This document shows positions 41,497 through 49,592 of a stretch of 64,000 nucleotides of DNA, piece after piece. Made by a program: the position numbers and the translations under genes. Below the pieces are notes generated by a model, which made no database searches, was not told the origin of the DNA, and saw nothing but the letters and a program-made list of their open reading frames with translations. The stretch is from an uncultured Gemmatimonadales bacterium. Its GTDB lineage: Bacteria > Gemmatimonadota > Gemmatimonadetes > Longimicrobiales > Gaopeijiaceae. The stretch is from contig CALFPJ010000077.1 of NCBI GenBank assembly GCA_937919655.1, positions 1 through 64,000 of the forward strand, written 5' to 3'. Numbering within the stretch: the stretch's first letter is position 1; every line of letters starts with the position of its first letter.

Positions 41497-43035
41497 TTGG
41501 ACTCATTTGAAGATCTCGGCCTCACCCCCGAGCTCGTTGAGGCGCTTGCCTCGGAAGGAATTGAACGACCGACTCCCTTGCAGGAAGCGGTAATTCCGGT
41601 TCTGCGGCGGGCGAACAACCTCTTACTAGCCGCCGGCCCTGGCAGCGGACTGACCGTGACCTGGGGCGCTGCGCTGTTGGATCGTCTCGAGCCTGGAGAA
41701 GGTGCCCCACAGGCCCTAGTCCTCACGCCCTCTGCGGATCGGGCTGATCACCTCGCGGAGGCGATCGGCAGATTGGCTGGTGCGGTGGGACACACCGTTG
41801 CGGCGCTAGGCTCGCATTGGGTGTTGCCTGAGCGCGCCACCATTCTGTTCGGCACCCCGGCCGCCGTGCTGGCTGCTGCAGGGTCCGGGACGATCAAGCT
41901 GGACGCGGTCGAAGCGCTGGTGATCGAGCAGATGGGTCGTATGGAGACCTTTGGCGGGTTGGTCGAGGTGGAGCGCATCCTAGAGTATCTACCCAAGGAC
42001 GGTCAGCGCATCGTGACCGCGCTGCCTGTGACGGAGGCCGTAGAAGACTTCGTCGAACGACACGCGAAGCGGGCGATGACGCTCCCCGGCGAGGACACCA
42101 CAGTCGCCGACGGCCCTCGGCGCGGAACCGTGCGCTTCCGGATCGCGCCGGAGCCGAGGGAAGCAGCCGCGCTCGAGTTGATTGACGGCCTGCTGCACGA
42201 CGATGCGCGTCACGTGCTGGTCTTCTGCCGCAACGAGGACCGCGCCGCAGATGTGGGTGATTACCTCACGCTGCACGGCTACGTGGCGGGGGCTCCGGGC
42301 GACACCTCTGTTCCCGTGTGGCTGGGGGTAGACGCCCTCGAAGCCCGCGCAGCCGTAAAAGGGATCGATGGCGTGACGGTACTCAGCTGTGACGTTCCCA
42401 CGGACTCTGACATGCTGGACCGACGGCATGCTATCGCCGACCAGGGTATGGTGGTCGTCCTCGCGAGTGAGGTCGCCCACCTGCGGGCGAGCGCCCGCGG
42501 TGCCGGATACACCGTTGTCCCCTTCCCTCCCACGATATCTGCCGGCTACGGGGAGATCGACCGACTCTACGCCACGTTGCGCCAGGCGCTCGCAGAAGAG
42601 GACACGGCTCCCTACCTGATGGCGCTTGAGCCGCTGTTCAGCGAGCACGACCCTGCGGAGGTCGCTGCTGCGGCTGTGGCGCTGCTCAGGAAGCGTGGCT
42701 CGATTGCTGTCACCGCGACGGCGACGACGCCTGCCCCCAAGGAGGCGGGAGCCCAACCGTCGTGGGCCAAGCTCTTCTTTGGAGTCGGCGAACGCGACGG
42801 GATGAAACCCGGAGACCTTCTGGGGGCCATCACAGGAGACGCGGGTGTTTCCGCCGGCGCTGTCGGGCGCATCGACGTGAAGGAGAGCCACACGCTCGCC
42901 GAGGTCCACACCGACGTGGCTGAGAAAGTGATCAAGGCCCTCAACGGGACCACGATCAGCGGGCGTGCCGTGCGCGCCGACTTCGACCGCCCCAAGCGGG
43001 GCACCGGCGGATCAAGGGCGGCTCCTGCACGCTAG
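41497..43035 (+). CDS. ATPase-dead DEAD-box helicase homologue with C-terminal RNA-binding domain
   Basis: A 512-residue protein built like a DbpA/CsdA helicase: Q-motif-like FEDLGLTPELVEALASEGIE and TPLQEAVIP, two RecA-like domains, and a C-terminal DbpA-type RNA-binding domain (about 430-500; KLFFGVGERDGMKPGDLLGA, then AVGRIDVKESHTLAEVHTDV). But motif I reads AAGPGSGLTVTW at about residues 45-56 (Lys replaced by Leu), the DEAD box position reads VIEQMGRM (143-150), motif III is absent (TALPVTE for SAT) and no HRIGR motif VI is found. So it should not hydrolyse ATP and more likely acts as an RNA chaperone or ribosome-binding factor. The start is a TTG at 41497. It is coding-competent over its entire length, so not a pseudogene. 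Confidence 0.85.
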   Translation: MDSFEDLGLTPELVEALASEGIERPTPLQEAVIPVLRRANNLLLAAGPGSGLTVTWGAALLDRLEPGEGAPQALVLTPSADRADHLAEAIGRLAGAVGHTVAALGSHWVLPERATILFGTPAAVLAAAGSGTIKLDAVEALVIEQMGRMETFGGLVEVERILEYLPKDGQRIVTALPVTEAVEDFVERHAKRAMTLPGEDTTVADGPRRGTVRFRIAPEPREAAALELIDGLLHDDARHVLVFCRNEDRAADVGDYLTLHGYVAGAPGDTSVPVWLGVDALEARAAVKGIDGVTVLSCDVPTDSDMLDRRHAIADQGMVVVLASEVAHLRASARGAGYTVVPFPPTISAGYGEIDRLYATLRQALAEEDTAPYLMALEPLFSEHDPAEVAAAAVALLRKRGSIAVTATATTPAPKEAGAQPSWAKLFFGVGERDGMKPGDLLGAITGDAGVSAGAVGRIDVKESHTLAEVHTDVAEKVIKALNGTTISGRAVRADFDRPKRGTGGSRAAPAR

Positions 43036-43054
43036 CGCCTCCCCGAAGCGAACA

Positions 43055-43092
43055 AAAGAGGCCGCACCACCCTAGGGTGGTGCGGCCTCTTT
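43055..43092. terminator. bidirectional intrinsic terminator
   Basis: A perfect 38-bp palindrome, AAAGAGGCCGCACCACC-CTAG-(complement), flanked by A on the left and T on the right. It lies between the convergent helicase-like gene (ends 43035) and the HU gene (stop 43149), and should stop transcription from both sides. Confidence 0.9.
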
Positions 43093-43148
43093 GTTAAGCC
43101 GCCTTCAGCCGGTGCGGCGCCGGCCTCGGGATGTATCCTACAGAGGTA

Positions 43149-43433
43149 CTACTTGATACCGTCTTTCAGGCCTTTTCCGGCCCGGAAGCCGGGGGTCTTA
43201 GTCGCGGCAATCTGGATCGACTCACCAGTGCGCGGGTTGCGGCCCATGCGGGCCTTGCGGTGCTTGGCCTCAAACGTGCCAAAACCAGTGATCTGCACGC
43301 GACGATCACCCTTGAGTGCGGCTGCGATAATCCCACCTTCCGAAGCGAAAAGCGCGTCCACAGCCCGCGATGCATCGGCCTTCGTCATGCCAGTCTTCGC
43401 GGCAAGTTCGTCCACGAGATCGGACTTATTCAT
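43149..43433 (-). CDS. hup: HU/IHF-family nucleoid DNA-binding protein
   Basis: A 94-residue HU protein (normal 90-95). The N-terminal helices MNKSDLVDELAAKTGMTKAD dimerise; the DNA-binding arms show FGTFEAKHRKARMGRNPRTG (the GRNP motif with the Pro that intercalates) and the tail KTPGFRAGKGLKDGIK. It bends DNA and compacts the nucleoid. ATG 43433 has an AGGAGC ribosome site. The 3' end meets the bidirectional terminator; the 305 bp upstream contain no other gene. Confidence 0.96.
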   Translation of the reverse strand: MNKSDLVDELAAKTGMTKADASRAVDALFASEGGIIAAALKGDRRVQITGFGTFEAKHRKARMGRNPRTGESIQIAATKTPGFRAGKGLKDGIK

Positions 43434-43738
43434 CTTGGCTGCTCCTGTAATACAAGAATAGGGATTCCGATGTTTGCGGCCGAAGCCGCCCTTCGTGCGG
43501 GCCTGAAGAGCTTTCTCCAAGTTCGCGGTGGAACACTTGAAAAGCCGCATCAATCAAGTGGTTCCGGACCCTACGAATCACAATTAAACCAAGGGTAAGC
43601 ACCCAGGGGGGGGGCGTCAAGGGAAGAAATGGCCCAAAGGCCGCATAATTCCTAGCTTCCTGGCAGGTTGACACCCAAGTACTGCAAGATTGTAGCATCC
43701 CAGACGCAGCCCGTCAGCCCCCCATTCACTGAAGAGAC
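43434..43738. other. intergenic region between hup and the K+ channel gene
   Basis: No open frame with recognisable coding character in 305 bp. It must hold the divergent promoters of hup and of the channel gene. It includes a homopolymer of G (about 43607-43614), a composition run worth noting as a possible sequencing difficulty. Confidence 0.6.
43668..43696 (+). promoter_or_regulatory. sigma-70-like promoter for the K+ channel gene
   Basis: A perfect -35 TTGACA (43668-43673) is followed after 17 bp by TGTAGC (43691-43696), a weak -10. The start would lie about 36 nt before the ATG at 43739. The -35 is convincing; the -10 is poor. Confidence 0.4.
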
Positions 43739-44737
43739 ATGTCAGCTTTCCTTCCGCGTTTTATTTGGACTTTTCTGATCCTGGCGGCGCTCGTCGGAAT
43801 CGGGACTTCGGGGTATGTCCTGATTGAGCATCAACCACTTGTGGATGCGCTGTACATGACCACGATCACGGTCACCGCGGTCGGATACAGCGAGGTCTTC
43901 CCGCTGTCTCCAACGGGCCGAACGTTCACAATGTTTATCCTGTTTGGCGGGATCTCGTGGATGGGGTCTTTGGTTCGCAACCATCACGGCCTTCATTGTC
44001 GAGTTGGACCTCAAGGACACCTTACGGAGGCGCCGTATCATGCAGGAAATAAGCCATTTAAAGGGCCATGTGATCATTTGCGGCGCAGGGCACACGGGGC
44101 GCCAAGTCGCCCAGGAAATCGAGACGCTCGCGACCGACTATGTCATCATTGAGCGCAATCCCGCACGGATCGAACAACTCAGTGAATATGTATCGAACGC
44201 TCGCGTCATCGAGGGCGATGCAACCCATGACCAAGTCTTGCTTCAAGCGGGGCTAATGTCGGCAAAGGGGCTCATCACGTGCCTCAGCGCAGACACCGAC
44301 AACCTCTTCGTCTGCCTCTCTGCCCGCGACCTCGCGGCCGGCGTCAAGATCGTCGCCTGTGCCTACGAGGAAGAGACTATCAGCAAGCTCTACCGGGCAG
44401 GCGCCGATCAGGTCGTGAGCCCCAACGTCAGCAGCGCGATCCGCATGGCGTCAATCCTGCTGCGGCCGTCGGCGGTCTCGTTCATGGACATCGCGACGGC
44501 TCTACAGATCTCGATCTCCGCACCGGGGAAGTGACGATTCCAGCAGCTTCTGCCATGTGCGGCAAAACTCTGGACCAAGCAAGAATCCCGGAAAAGACCG
44601 GCCTCATCGTGATCGCCGTGAAAAGCAGCTCGAACGGGACACTCACCTTCAACCCGGCCGCGAAGACCGGCTTGGAAAGTGGGGACGAACTGATCGTGTT
44701 GGGTCAACCGGGACAGATCGAGGCGCTTAAGGCCTAA
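43739..44737 (+). pseudogene. K+ channel with TrkA-N/TrkA-C domains, two compensating frameshifts
   Basis: Three frames together encode a typical 330-residue bacterial 2-TM potassium channel. The first (43739 on) has helix 1, the pore TITVTAVGYSEVFPLSPTGR and helix 2 up to about 43970, where a run of four G shifts the frame; removing one G gives WMGLWFATITAFIVELDLKD, as expected. The second frame carries the RCK/TrkA-N domain (HVIICGAGHTGRQVAQEIET, EGDATHDQVLLQAGL) to about 44508, where a missing base returns to the first frame for the TrkA-C domain (TIPAASAMCGKTLDQARIPE, GDELIVLG). The selectivity filter is GYS and not GYG. Either a decayed gene or two indel errors in assembly. Confidence 0.75.
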
Positions 44738-44741
44738 GTGT

Positions 44742-44766
44742 CCTGACGCCCGTAAACGCCGTCAGG
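44742..44766. terminator. hairpin between convergent genes
   Basis: CCTGACG and CGTCAGG form a 7-bp stem with an 11-nt loop, between the channel gene (ends 44737) and the small membrane protein (stop at 44762). On the plus strand it is followed by a T-rich tract but not a clean U-run, so termination is possible but weak. Confidence 0.4.
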
Positions 44767-44959
44767 CGACCTGCTCTTCTTTCTTCTTTCGAATTATCGA
44801 ATACACGAAGAAGATCACGGCCGCGACGAGGGCGAACTTCACCGTCATTATGACAAGGCCCAGGATCATCCCGAACATAGGAAACATGACCGCGAGCAGA
44901 AGCTTAAAAATTACGATGCCGGAAATTCCGGCTAGGGAAAGCGTGGCAAAAGTCCGCAT
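44762..44959 (-). CDS. 65-residue membrane protein, function unknown
   Basis: ATG 44959 follows a clean GGAGGAAC ribosome site. The product is almost wholly hydrophobic: LSLAGISGIVIFKLLLAVMF and LGLVIMTVKFALVAAVIFFV form two membrane segments around a Pro/Gly break, ending in a basic cytoplasmic tail RKKKEEQ. The basic tail orients the C-terminus inside. I recognise no family. The good ribosome site and the conserved charge layout make it a real small membrane protein; a regulatory or phage-shock-like role is possible but unsupported. Convergent with the K+ channel gene. Confidence 0.7.
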   Translation of the reverse strand: MRTFATLSLAGISGIVIFKLLLAVMFPMFGMILGLVIMTVKFALVAAVIFFVYSIIRKKKEEQVA

Positions 44960-45049
44960 TGTTCCTCCAGTTACCGGCACAGTGTGTCCTCGGTAGCCCC
45001 TACGCGCACGGAGTCGTGAGGTTTCTACCCCTCGTGCCCGTGCGATGGC

Positions 45050-47413
45050 CTACATGCGGAACCGATAACTCAACTTGATAAACAGCCCGTCGGCCTGCGC
45101 CTGCACGTCTCTGAATCGGAAGCTCCCGCTGTCATCCATTTGGCGGGCATACCCAACGTAGAACACCGTTCCCGGCGACGGTTCATACGACACCAGCCCC
45201 TCAATGTGGAAGTCGTAGCCGTTCGTTGCTTCCCTTACCGTGCACGCTCCGCTGCTGCAGCTATACAAGGAGAGCCCTGTTTCTGGATCGCGCAGCGCTA
45301 GCCGCTCCTGGCTAGAGTATTCGAAGATCCCGCGAGCGAACAGCGAGCGGCTGAACTGATATTGTGCGCGGATACGCGGAATAATCGCCGACGACGCTTC
45401 CACTCCATCGGCCTTCCGCCTGAGTTGCGTCGACCGAAGTCCAACCTCCATGACCAGCGCCTGAACCGGATACAGATTTAGCGTCAGATCGGTGGAGCGA
45501 GAGTCAGCCAACTCGACCGCTACGCCGTACGAACGATCGAAGATCGGCGTCTGTGAAAAGGTGTAGCGGAGGTTACCACGCACGCGCTCCCACTTGTTCA
45601 CCCAAAACGAGAGCATGGTCGAGCCGAGGTTATCAAAGACCGACTGGTCGGGCTGGAAGGACTGATAGCCCCCCGGAGCCTGCGTGTAGAGGCCCACGTA
45701 GGCTTCCTGACCAAACGAAAACATCGAGCGCTCGTGGTTGCCAAAAAAGCTGATGTTGTCCTTGAAAGAGAAGCGCCAACTCATCTGAATCGAACCCTCT
45801 TCAAGACCCCGCCCGGCCCAGAAGTCGTCGTGGTCCCAGTATCCCTTCAGTTCAAGAGTGGGCCCGATTTGTTCCAATAATCCACCGGTTTTTCCGAACC
45901 AATTATACGCGATACGGGATTGAACCTGCGTGTCGCCGACCCTGCTGAAGAACCCGGACCCGGCATTGAAGTCCTGATCGGTATCTTCCAGTTCAGCGCT
46001 GAATGCGAACGTACGTCCCGCTCGGTCAACCTTGGCGTGGAGCATACGCCCCGTCTCTCGACCAGCGAGGTCAGGATTGTCGGTGAAGCTCGTGGCGCCC
46101 ATCGCAGTCAACGTGTAGCGGCCGGCGACCTGGAGGCGCGCGTCAGCCCCCGCCACCCGGTTGTAGTCAGCGGACGACGTCGAGCGATCCGTATAGACCG
46201 CACCAATCGTGGATGACCCACCGACGTCCTTACGCACGCGAAGAAGGTTCACCAGCGTATTCGGATCGCCCTCGTCGAAGGATTGATCCACCGCCCCGAG
46301 GTAGCCGACGTTCAGGCTCCCAACTTTGCCGGTGAGCTTCGCGCCGGTAATAGGGTTAGCCACAGACCGCGTGTAGATAAGCTGCTTGGCCATCCCGAAG
46401 ATCTCGGTGCCCTCAAGGAAAAAGGGGCGCTTTTCGGGAAAGAAAAGAGCGAAACGCTCGTTGACCGAAATCTGACCCGCGTCTGCCTCCACCTGACTGA
46501 AGTCCGGGTTGTACGTGGCATCGAGCGTAAGATTTGACGTAACACCATAGGTGGCGTTGAGGCCGAAATCTCCACTCAGGTCATCGCGTGCGAAGACGCC
46601 CACGTCATCATCATAGAGACCGATCCGCCGACTCGTGAGCACGGGGTTCAACTCCACAAAGAGCCCCATATCCAGATTCATGAGACCGTTGAGCCTGCCC
46701 GACTGCGAGAGACGGTTGGCGGTGTTCTTCGTGACCGGAGCCCAGGAACTCTTGTATCCGTTTCGCTGGATGTTGCGCTCCACTTGAAGACCCCAAGACT
46801 GTTCGACCTTCGCGGCGAAGCGGAGGCTCTTGAACGGAATCTTGACCTCAACCTGATAGCCCCATTCCGTAATGTGGGCGTCCGATTCCCAGAGAAAATC
46901 AGGGTTGTCATCGATGGGATCACCGAAGCCAGCTCGGTGGCCAGAGCTGGCCCCGCCTTCGTTCCAGACCCCATCGTGCTGCACACCCAAAGGGTTCACG
47001 GTGAAGACATACGCCCGTCGCTGATCGTTGAACGTGTCGAGGATCAGGCGGACATAGTCGTCGGATCGGGTGTACGAGTCTCGCTCAGAAAGCGTCGCGC
47101 GAATACCAGACGGATCGTCGTCAAAGGCCTTGATACTGAAGTAGATCGCGTCTGCATCTACGATCACTTGAACTTCTGTACGCTGAGACGACGCAGCGCC
47201 CTCGACCGGCTCGAATTGCGTGAACGAAGTGAGAAGGGCACTCTGCGTCCATACGGCCTCGTCTAGGCGGCCATCGATACTAATACCTGCGCGCTCGACC
47301 GCCGGAGTGGCAACTTCGAGTTCAGCAGAAGTCCCTAGATAACGGACGGTATCAGGCGCGACCGGCCCCGGCGGGGCAAGAATTGCAAACGAAAACGCCA
47401 GGGGCAAGAGCAT
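45050..47413 (-). CDS. DUF5916 outer-membrane protein with N-terminal CBM9-like domain
   Basis: A 787-residue exported protein. A signal peptide is followed by a CBM9-like sugar-binding domain (ISIDGRLDEAVWTQSALLTS, VDADAIYFSIKAFDDDPSGI) and then a long beta-barrel region with alternating strands ending in Arg-Met after SYRFRM, consistent with an outer-membrane barrel. Segments such as DDYVRLILDTFNDQRRAYVF and VNPLGVQHDGVWNEGG match the DUF5916 family, common in Gemmatimonadota and Bacteroidota. Its function is not established; carbohydrate capture coupled to transport is a reasonable guess. The partial gene at 63674 is a second member, and the two bound the window's right half. Confidence 0.87.
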   Translation of the reverse strand: MLLPLAFSFAILAPPGPVAPDTVRYLGTSAELEVATPAVERAGISIDGRLDEAVWTQSALLTSFTQFEPVEGAASSQRTEVQVIVDADAIYFSIKAFDDDPSGIRATLSERDSYTRSDDYVRLILDTFNDQRRAYVFTVNPLGVQHDGVWNEGGASSGHRAGFGDPIDDNPDFLWESDAHITEWGYQVEVKIPFKSLRFAAKVEQSWGLQVERNIQRNGYKSSWAPVTKNTANRLSQSGRLNGLMNLDMGLFVELNPVLTSRRIGLYDDDVGVFARDDLSGDFGLNATYGVTSNLTLDATYNPDFSQVEADAGQISVNERFALFFPEKRPFFLEGTEIFGMAKQLIYTRSVANPITGAKLTGKVGSLNVGYLGAVDQSFDEGDPNTLVNLLRVRKDVGGSSTIGAVYTDRSTSSADYNRVAGADARLQVAGRYTLTAMGATSFTDNPDLAGRETGRMLHAKVDRAGRTFAFSAELEDTDQDFNAGSGFFSRVGDTQVQSRIAYNWFGKTGGLLEQIGPTLELKGYWDHDDFWAGRGLEEGSIQMSWRFSFKDNISFFGNHERSMFSFGQEAYVGLYTQAPGGYQSFQPDQSVFDNLGSTMLSFWVNKWERVRGNLRYTFSQTPIFDRSYGVAVELADSRSTDLTLNLYPVQALVMEVGLRSTQLRRKADGVEASSAIIPRIRAQYQFSRSLFARGIFEYSSQERLALRDPETGLSLYSCSSGACTVREATNGYDFHIEGLVSYEPSPGTVFYVGYARQMDDSGSFRFRDVQAQADGLFIKLSYRFRM

Positions 47414-47499
47414 TGGACGCTGTTATTCCTTCAAAAGATGCACAGTCATCGAATATAGTGATCCCCAAAGGACACCCCTATGCCTGTGGTTGCTGAGTC

Positions 47500-47718
47500 A
47501 TGACATCCGCTCCGGGCCCTTTTACTTCAGAACAAACACGATCACTGGCCACGGCGTTCCGGTCGGGAGCCCCTCCGCTCTGTCCTGAGTGCGGTACTCT
47601 CATGGATCAAAAACCCGTTCCGCCACGCCACGACCTGTCGTACGTCCGCGACCGCGTCCTCCTAGTCTGCTCCTCGTGCCACCGATCCCACGTGCTCGAC
47701 CGGACGCTACGGGGATGA
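47500..47718 (+). CDS. small zinc-ribbon protein
   Basis: A 72-residue protein with two CxxC knuckles: LCPECGTLM and LVCSSCHRSH, spaced about 25 residues, a likely zinc ribbon. The N-terminus is Ser/Pro rich. It overlaps the following Nudix gene by 4 bp (ATGA), which supports translation. No known family comes to mind; it may be a regulatory or RNA/DNA-binding accessory of the downstream hydrolase. Confidence 0.65.
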   Translation: MTSAPGPFTSEQTRSLATAFRSGAPPLCPECGTLMDQKPVPPRHDLSYVRDRVLLVCSSCHRSHVLDRTLRG

Positions 47719-48515
47719 GCACCTCGGATTGGGCATTGGCCTTTTCGGGTGACCGGCTGCTGTTGATGTCAGGGGCTGAGGAGATTCGCGTCCCCACGCG
47801 TGGTGAGATGATGAACCTCCTCGGTGAACCAGGATGGGGTGAGGCCGACTCAGGCACCTCCATCCCTCCCGCGGAGGGGCGGCCATGTCACGCTCTGGAG
47901 CTTACGGACGACTTCGAGGCGCCCGAGGGATACGAGCTCGTCGGACTCCGGGCCTCGCATGCGTTGATCCCATTGAGCCTTTTTCGAGCGGCCGGCACCG
48001 CACGGCAAAGGGTCGAATGGCTGCGGACCCACCGCTTCTGCGCTCGCTGTGGTACCGCCCTTGAGCGGCACGATGAGCATCAGGCGATGTCTTGCGGGGA
48101 GTGCGGACAACTTCACTTTCCACGGCTCTCGCCAGCCGTCATCGTCCTAGTCCAGCGGGGGCGTGAGATTCTCCTAGGACGCTCTCCGCATTTCTCGCCG
48201 GGCGTGTACTCCACCTTGGCCGGCTTCGTCGAGCCTGGGGAGTCACTCGAGGAATGTGTGCACCGCGAGATTGAAGAAGAGGTCGGCGTCACCGTATCGA
48301 ACCTGCACTATTTCGGCAGCCAACCTCATCCCTTTCCCCACTCGCTCATGGTCGGATTCGTGGCGGACTGGGCCGACGGAGAGATTCGGATCGACCCGTC
48401 GGAGATCGAGGATGCGCGTTGGTTCACCGCAGACCGCTTGCCAGACCTTCCTCATTCGATGTCGATCGCCAGTGCGCTGATCGCGGATTTCGTGAAGCGA
48501 GACGCCGGATCATAG
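47715..48515 (+). CDS. nudC: NADH pyrophosphatase (NudC-type Nudix hydrolase)
   Basis: A 266-residue Nudix enzyme with NudC architecture: an N-terminal domain, a four-Cys zinc ribbon (CARCGTAL...CGECGQLHFPR) in the middle, then the Nudix box GFVEPGESLEECVHREIEEEVG and the NADH-specific motif SQPHPFPHSLM (usually SQPWPFPxS; the Trp is replaced by His). It splits NAD(H) into AMP and NMN(H) and can remove NAD caps from RNA. ATG 47715 overlaps the zinc-ribbon gene stop. The His substitution in the specificity motif is unusual. Confidence 0.9.
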   Translation: MSTSDWALAFSGDRLLLMSGAEEIRVPTRGEMMNLLGEPGWGEADSGTSIPPAEGRPCHALELTDDFEAPEGYELVGLRASHALIPLSLFRAAGTARQRVEWLRTHRFCARCGTALERHDEHQAMSCGECGQLHFPRLSPAVIVLVQRGREILLGRSPHFSPGVYSTLAGFVEPGESLEECVHREIEEEVGVTVSNLHYFGSQPHPFPHSLMVGFVADWADGEIRIDPSEIEDARWFTADRLPDLPHSMSIASALIADFVKRDAGS

Positions 48516-48583
48516 TAGGACCTATTGCCGCAACGCGGTTCAGCCCCCGAGGTTGGGGCGTCGACTTCAACCCACCACGGGTC

Positions 48584-49519
48584 ATGATGCGTAAAACTTC
48601 GCTACTTGCTGCCAGCCTCTCCGCGATCTTCACTGTGGGAATCGCGTCAAACGCCTCCTCACAAACGGCTGGAGCACTCCCACGCGCGGCAGAACTCCCC
48701 GCGTCTACCCGGGCGATGGCGCTCGGCGATGCATACATGATGGATGCGAACCACGCGGACGCGCTGTTCTACCACCCGTCGCTCTTGACGGGGGCATCAG
48801 GCTTCGGGCTCGACTTTCAGCGTTGGAGTACGAAGAGCAGCTCAATGACGGCTTCGGCCGCGATGCCCTGGTTCGGAGGGGGCGTCGGCATCGGGCTTCA
48901 AAATCTGCAGTACGGTGCTCCTGCGCCGGGTGCGGCGGCGGCGCCGGCGGGCCAGGATCATTTGTATACTCTGGGTTCAACGCCGGTATCTGAACGTGTT
49001 GCGTCTATCGGGTACGCCCGACAGGTATTCGGGATCGACGTGGGCGTCGCAACGAAGTTCGTGGAGGAGCGTGTCGGTTCCGCACGCGATGCGACCGCCC
49101 TGTTCGACGTGGGGGTCTCGACGGACGTGGGCGCATTCACGATGGGGCTGACGTATCAGAACATCGGCCAAGACCTGTCCGTCGGCGGCTCAGACTTCTC
49201 TCGGCCGGATCGGCTGACCCTGGGTGTCGGCGCGTACGGACAGCAGGTCGGCATCTTCGACTTTGGCATCACGGCTGCGGTCAGCTACGTCGGTGATGAG
49301 GCGATACCGTCCGGGGGCTTGGAGCTAGGGTACTGGCCGATCCAGGGACGGACGTTCATCGCGCGGGTGGGAGCCCGGCGGGTCGTGACCGGGGATGCCA
49401 GCCCGCTGAGCGTCGGCTTCGCGTACTGGGGTGATGACGTGACCCTCGAGTGGGCGTTTCAACCGATGGACGTCACTGGGGCTTCCGGCACACATCGGTT
49501 TGGCGTGAGGTGGAGGTAG
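48584..49519 (+). CDS. PorV/PorQ-like outer-membrane beta-barrel protein
   Basis: A 311-residue secreted protein. The signal peptide (MMRKTSLLAASLSAIFTVGI...SNASSQ) precedes a barrel with the typical opening of type IX-associated or UPF0164-like barrels: AELPASTRAMALGDAYMMDA and ADALFYHPSLLTGASGFGLD. Repeated beta hairpins (SIGYARQVFGIDVGVATKFV, GAFTMGLTYQNIGQDLSVGG) end in the aromatic FGVRWR terminus. It probably sits in the outer membrane; whether it functions in secretion or as a general porin is unknown. The other elements of a type IX system are not in the window. Confidence 0.78.
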   Translation: MMRKTSLLAASLSAIFTVGIASNASSQTAGALPRAAELPASTRAMALGDAYMMDANHADALFYHPSLLTGASGFGLDFQRWSTKSSSMTASAAMPWFGGGVGIGLQNLQYGAPAPGAAAAPAGQDHLYTLGSTPVSERVASIGYARQVFGIDVGVATKFVEERVGSARDATALFDVGVSTDVGAFTMGLTYQNIGQDLSVGGSDFSRPDRLTLGVGAYGQQVGIFDFGITAAVSYVGDEAIPSGGLELGYWPIQGRTFIARVGARRVVTGDASPLSVGFAYWGDDVTLEWAFQPMDVTGASGTHRFGVRWR

Positions 49520-49592
49520 ACGGGTAGGTAGACGACGCAGTCGGGGACGCGGCGATGTTCTCGAAGAACGGCGTGACCTTGGATTTCATAGG

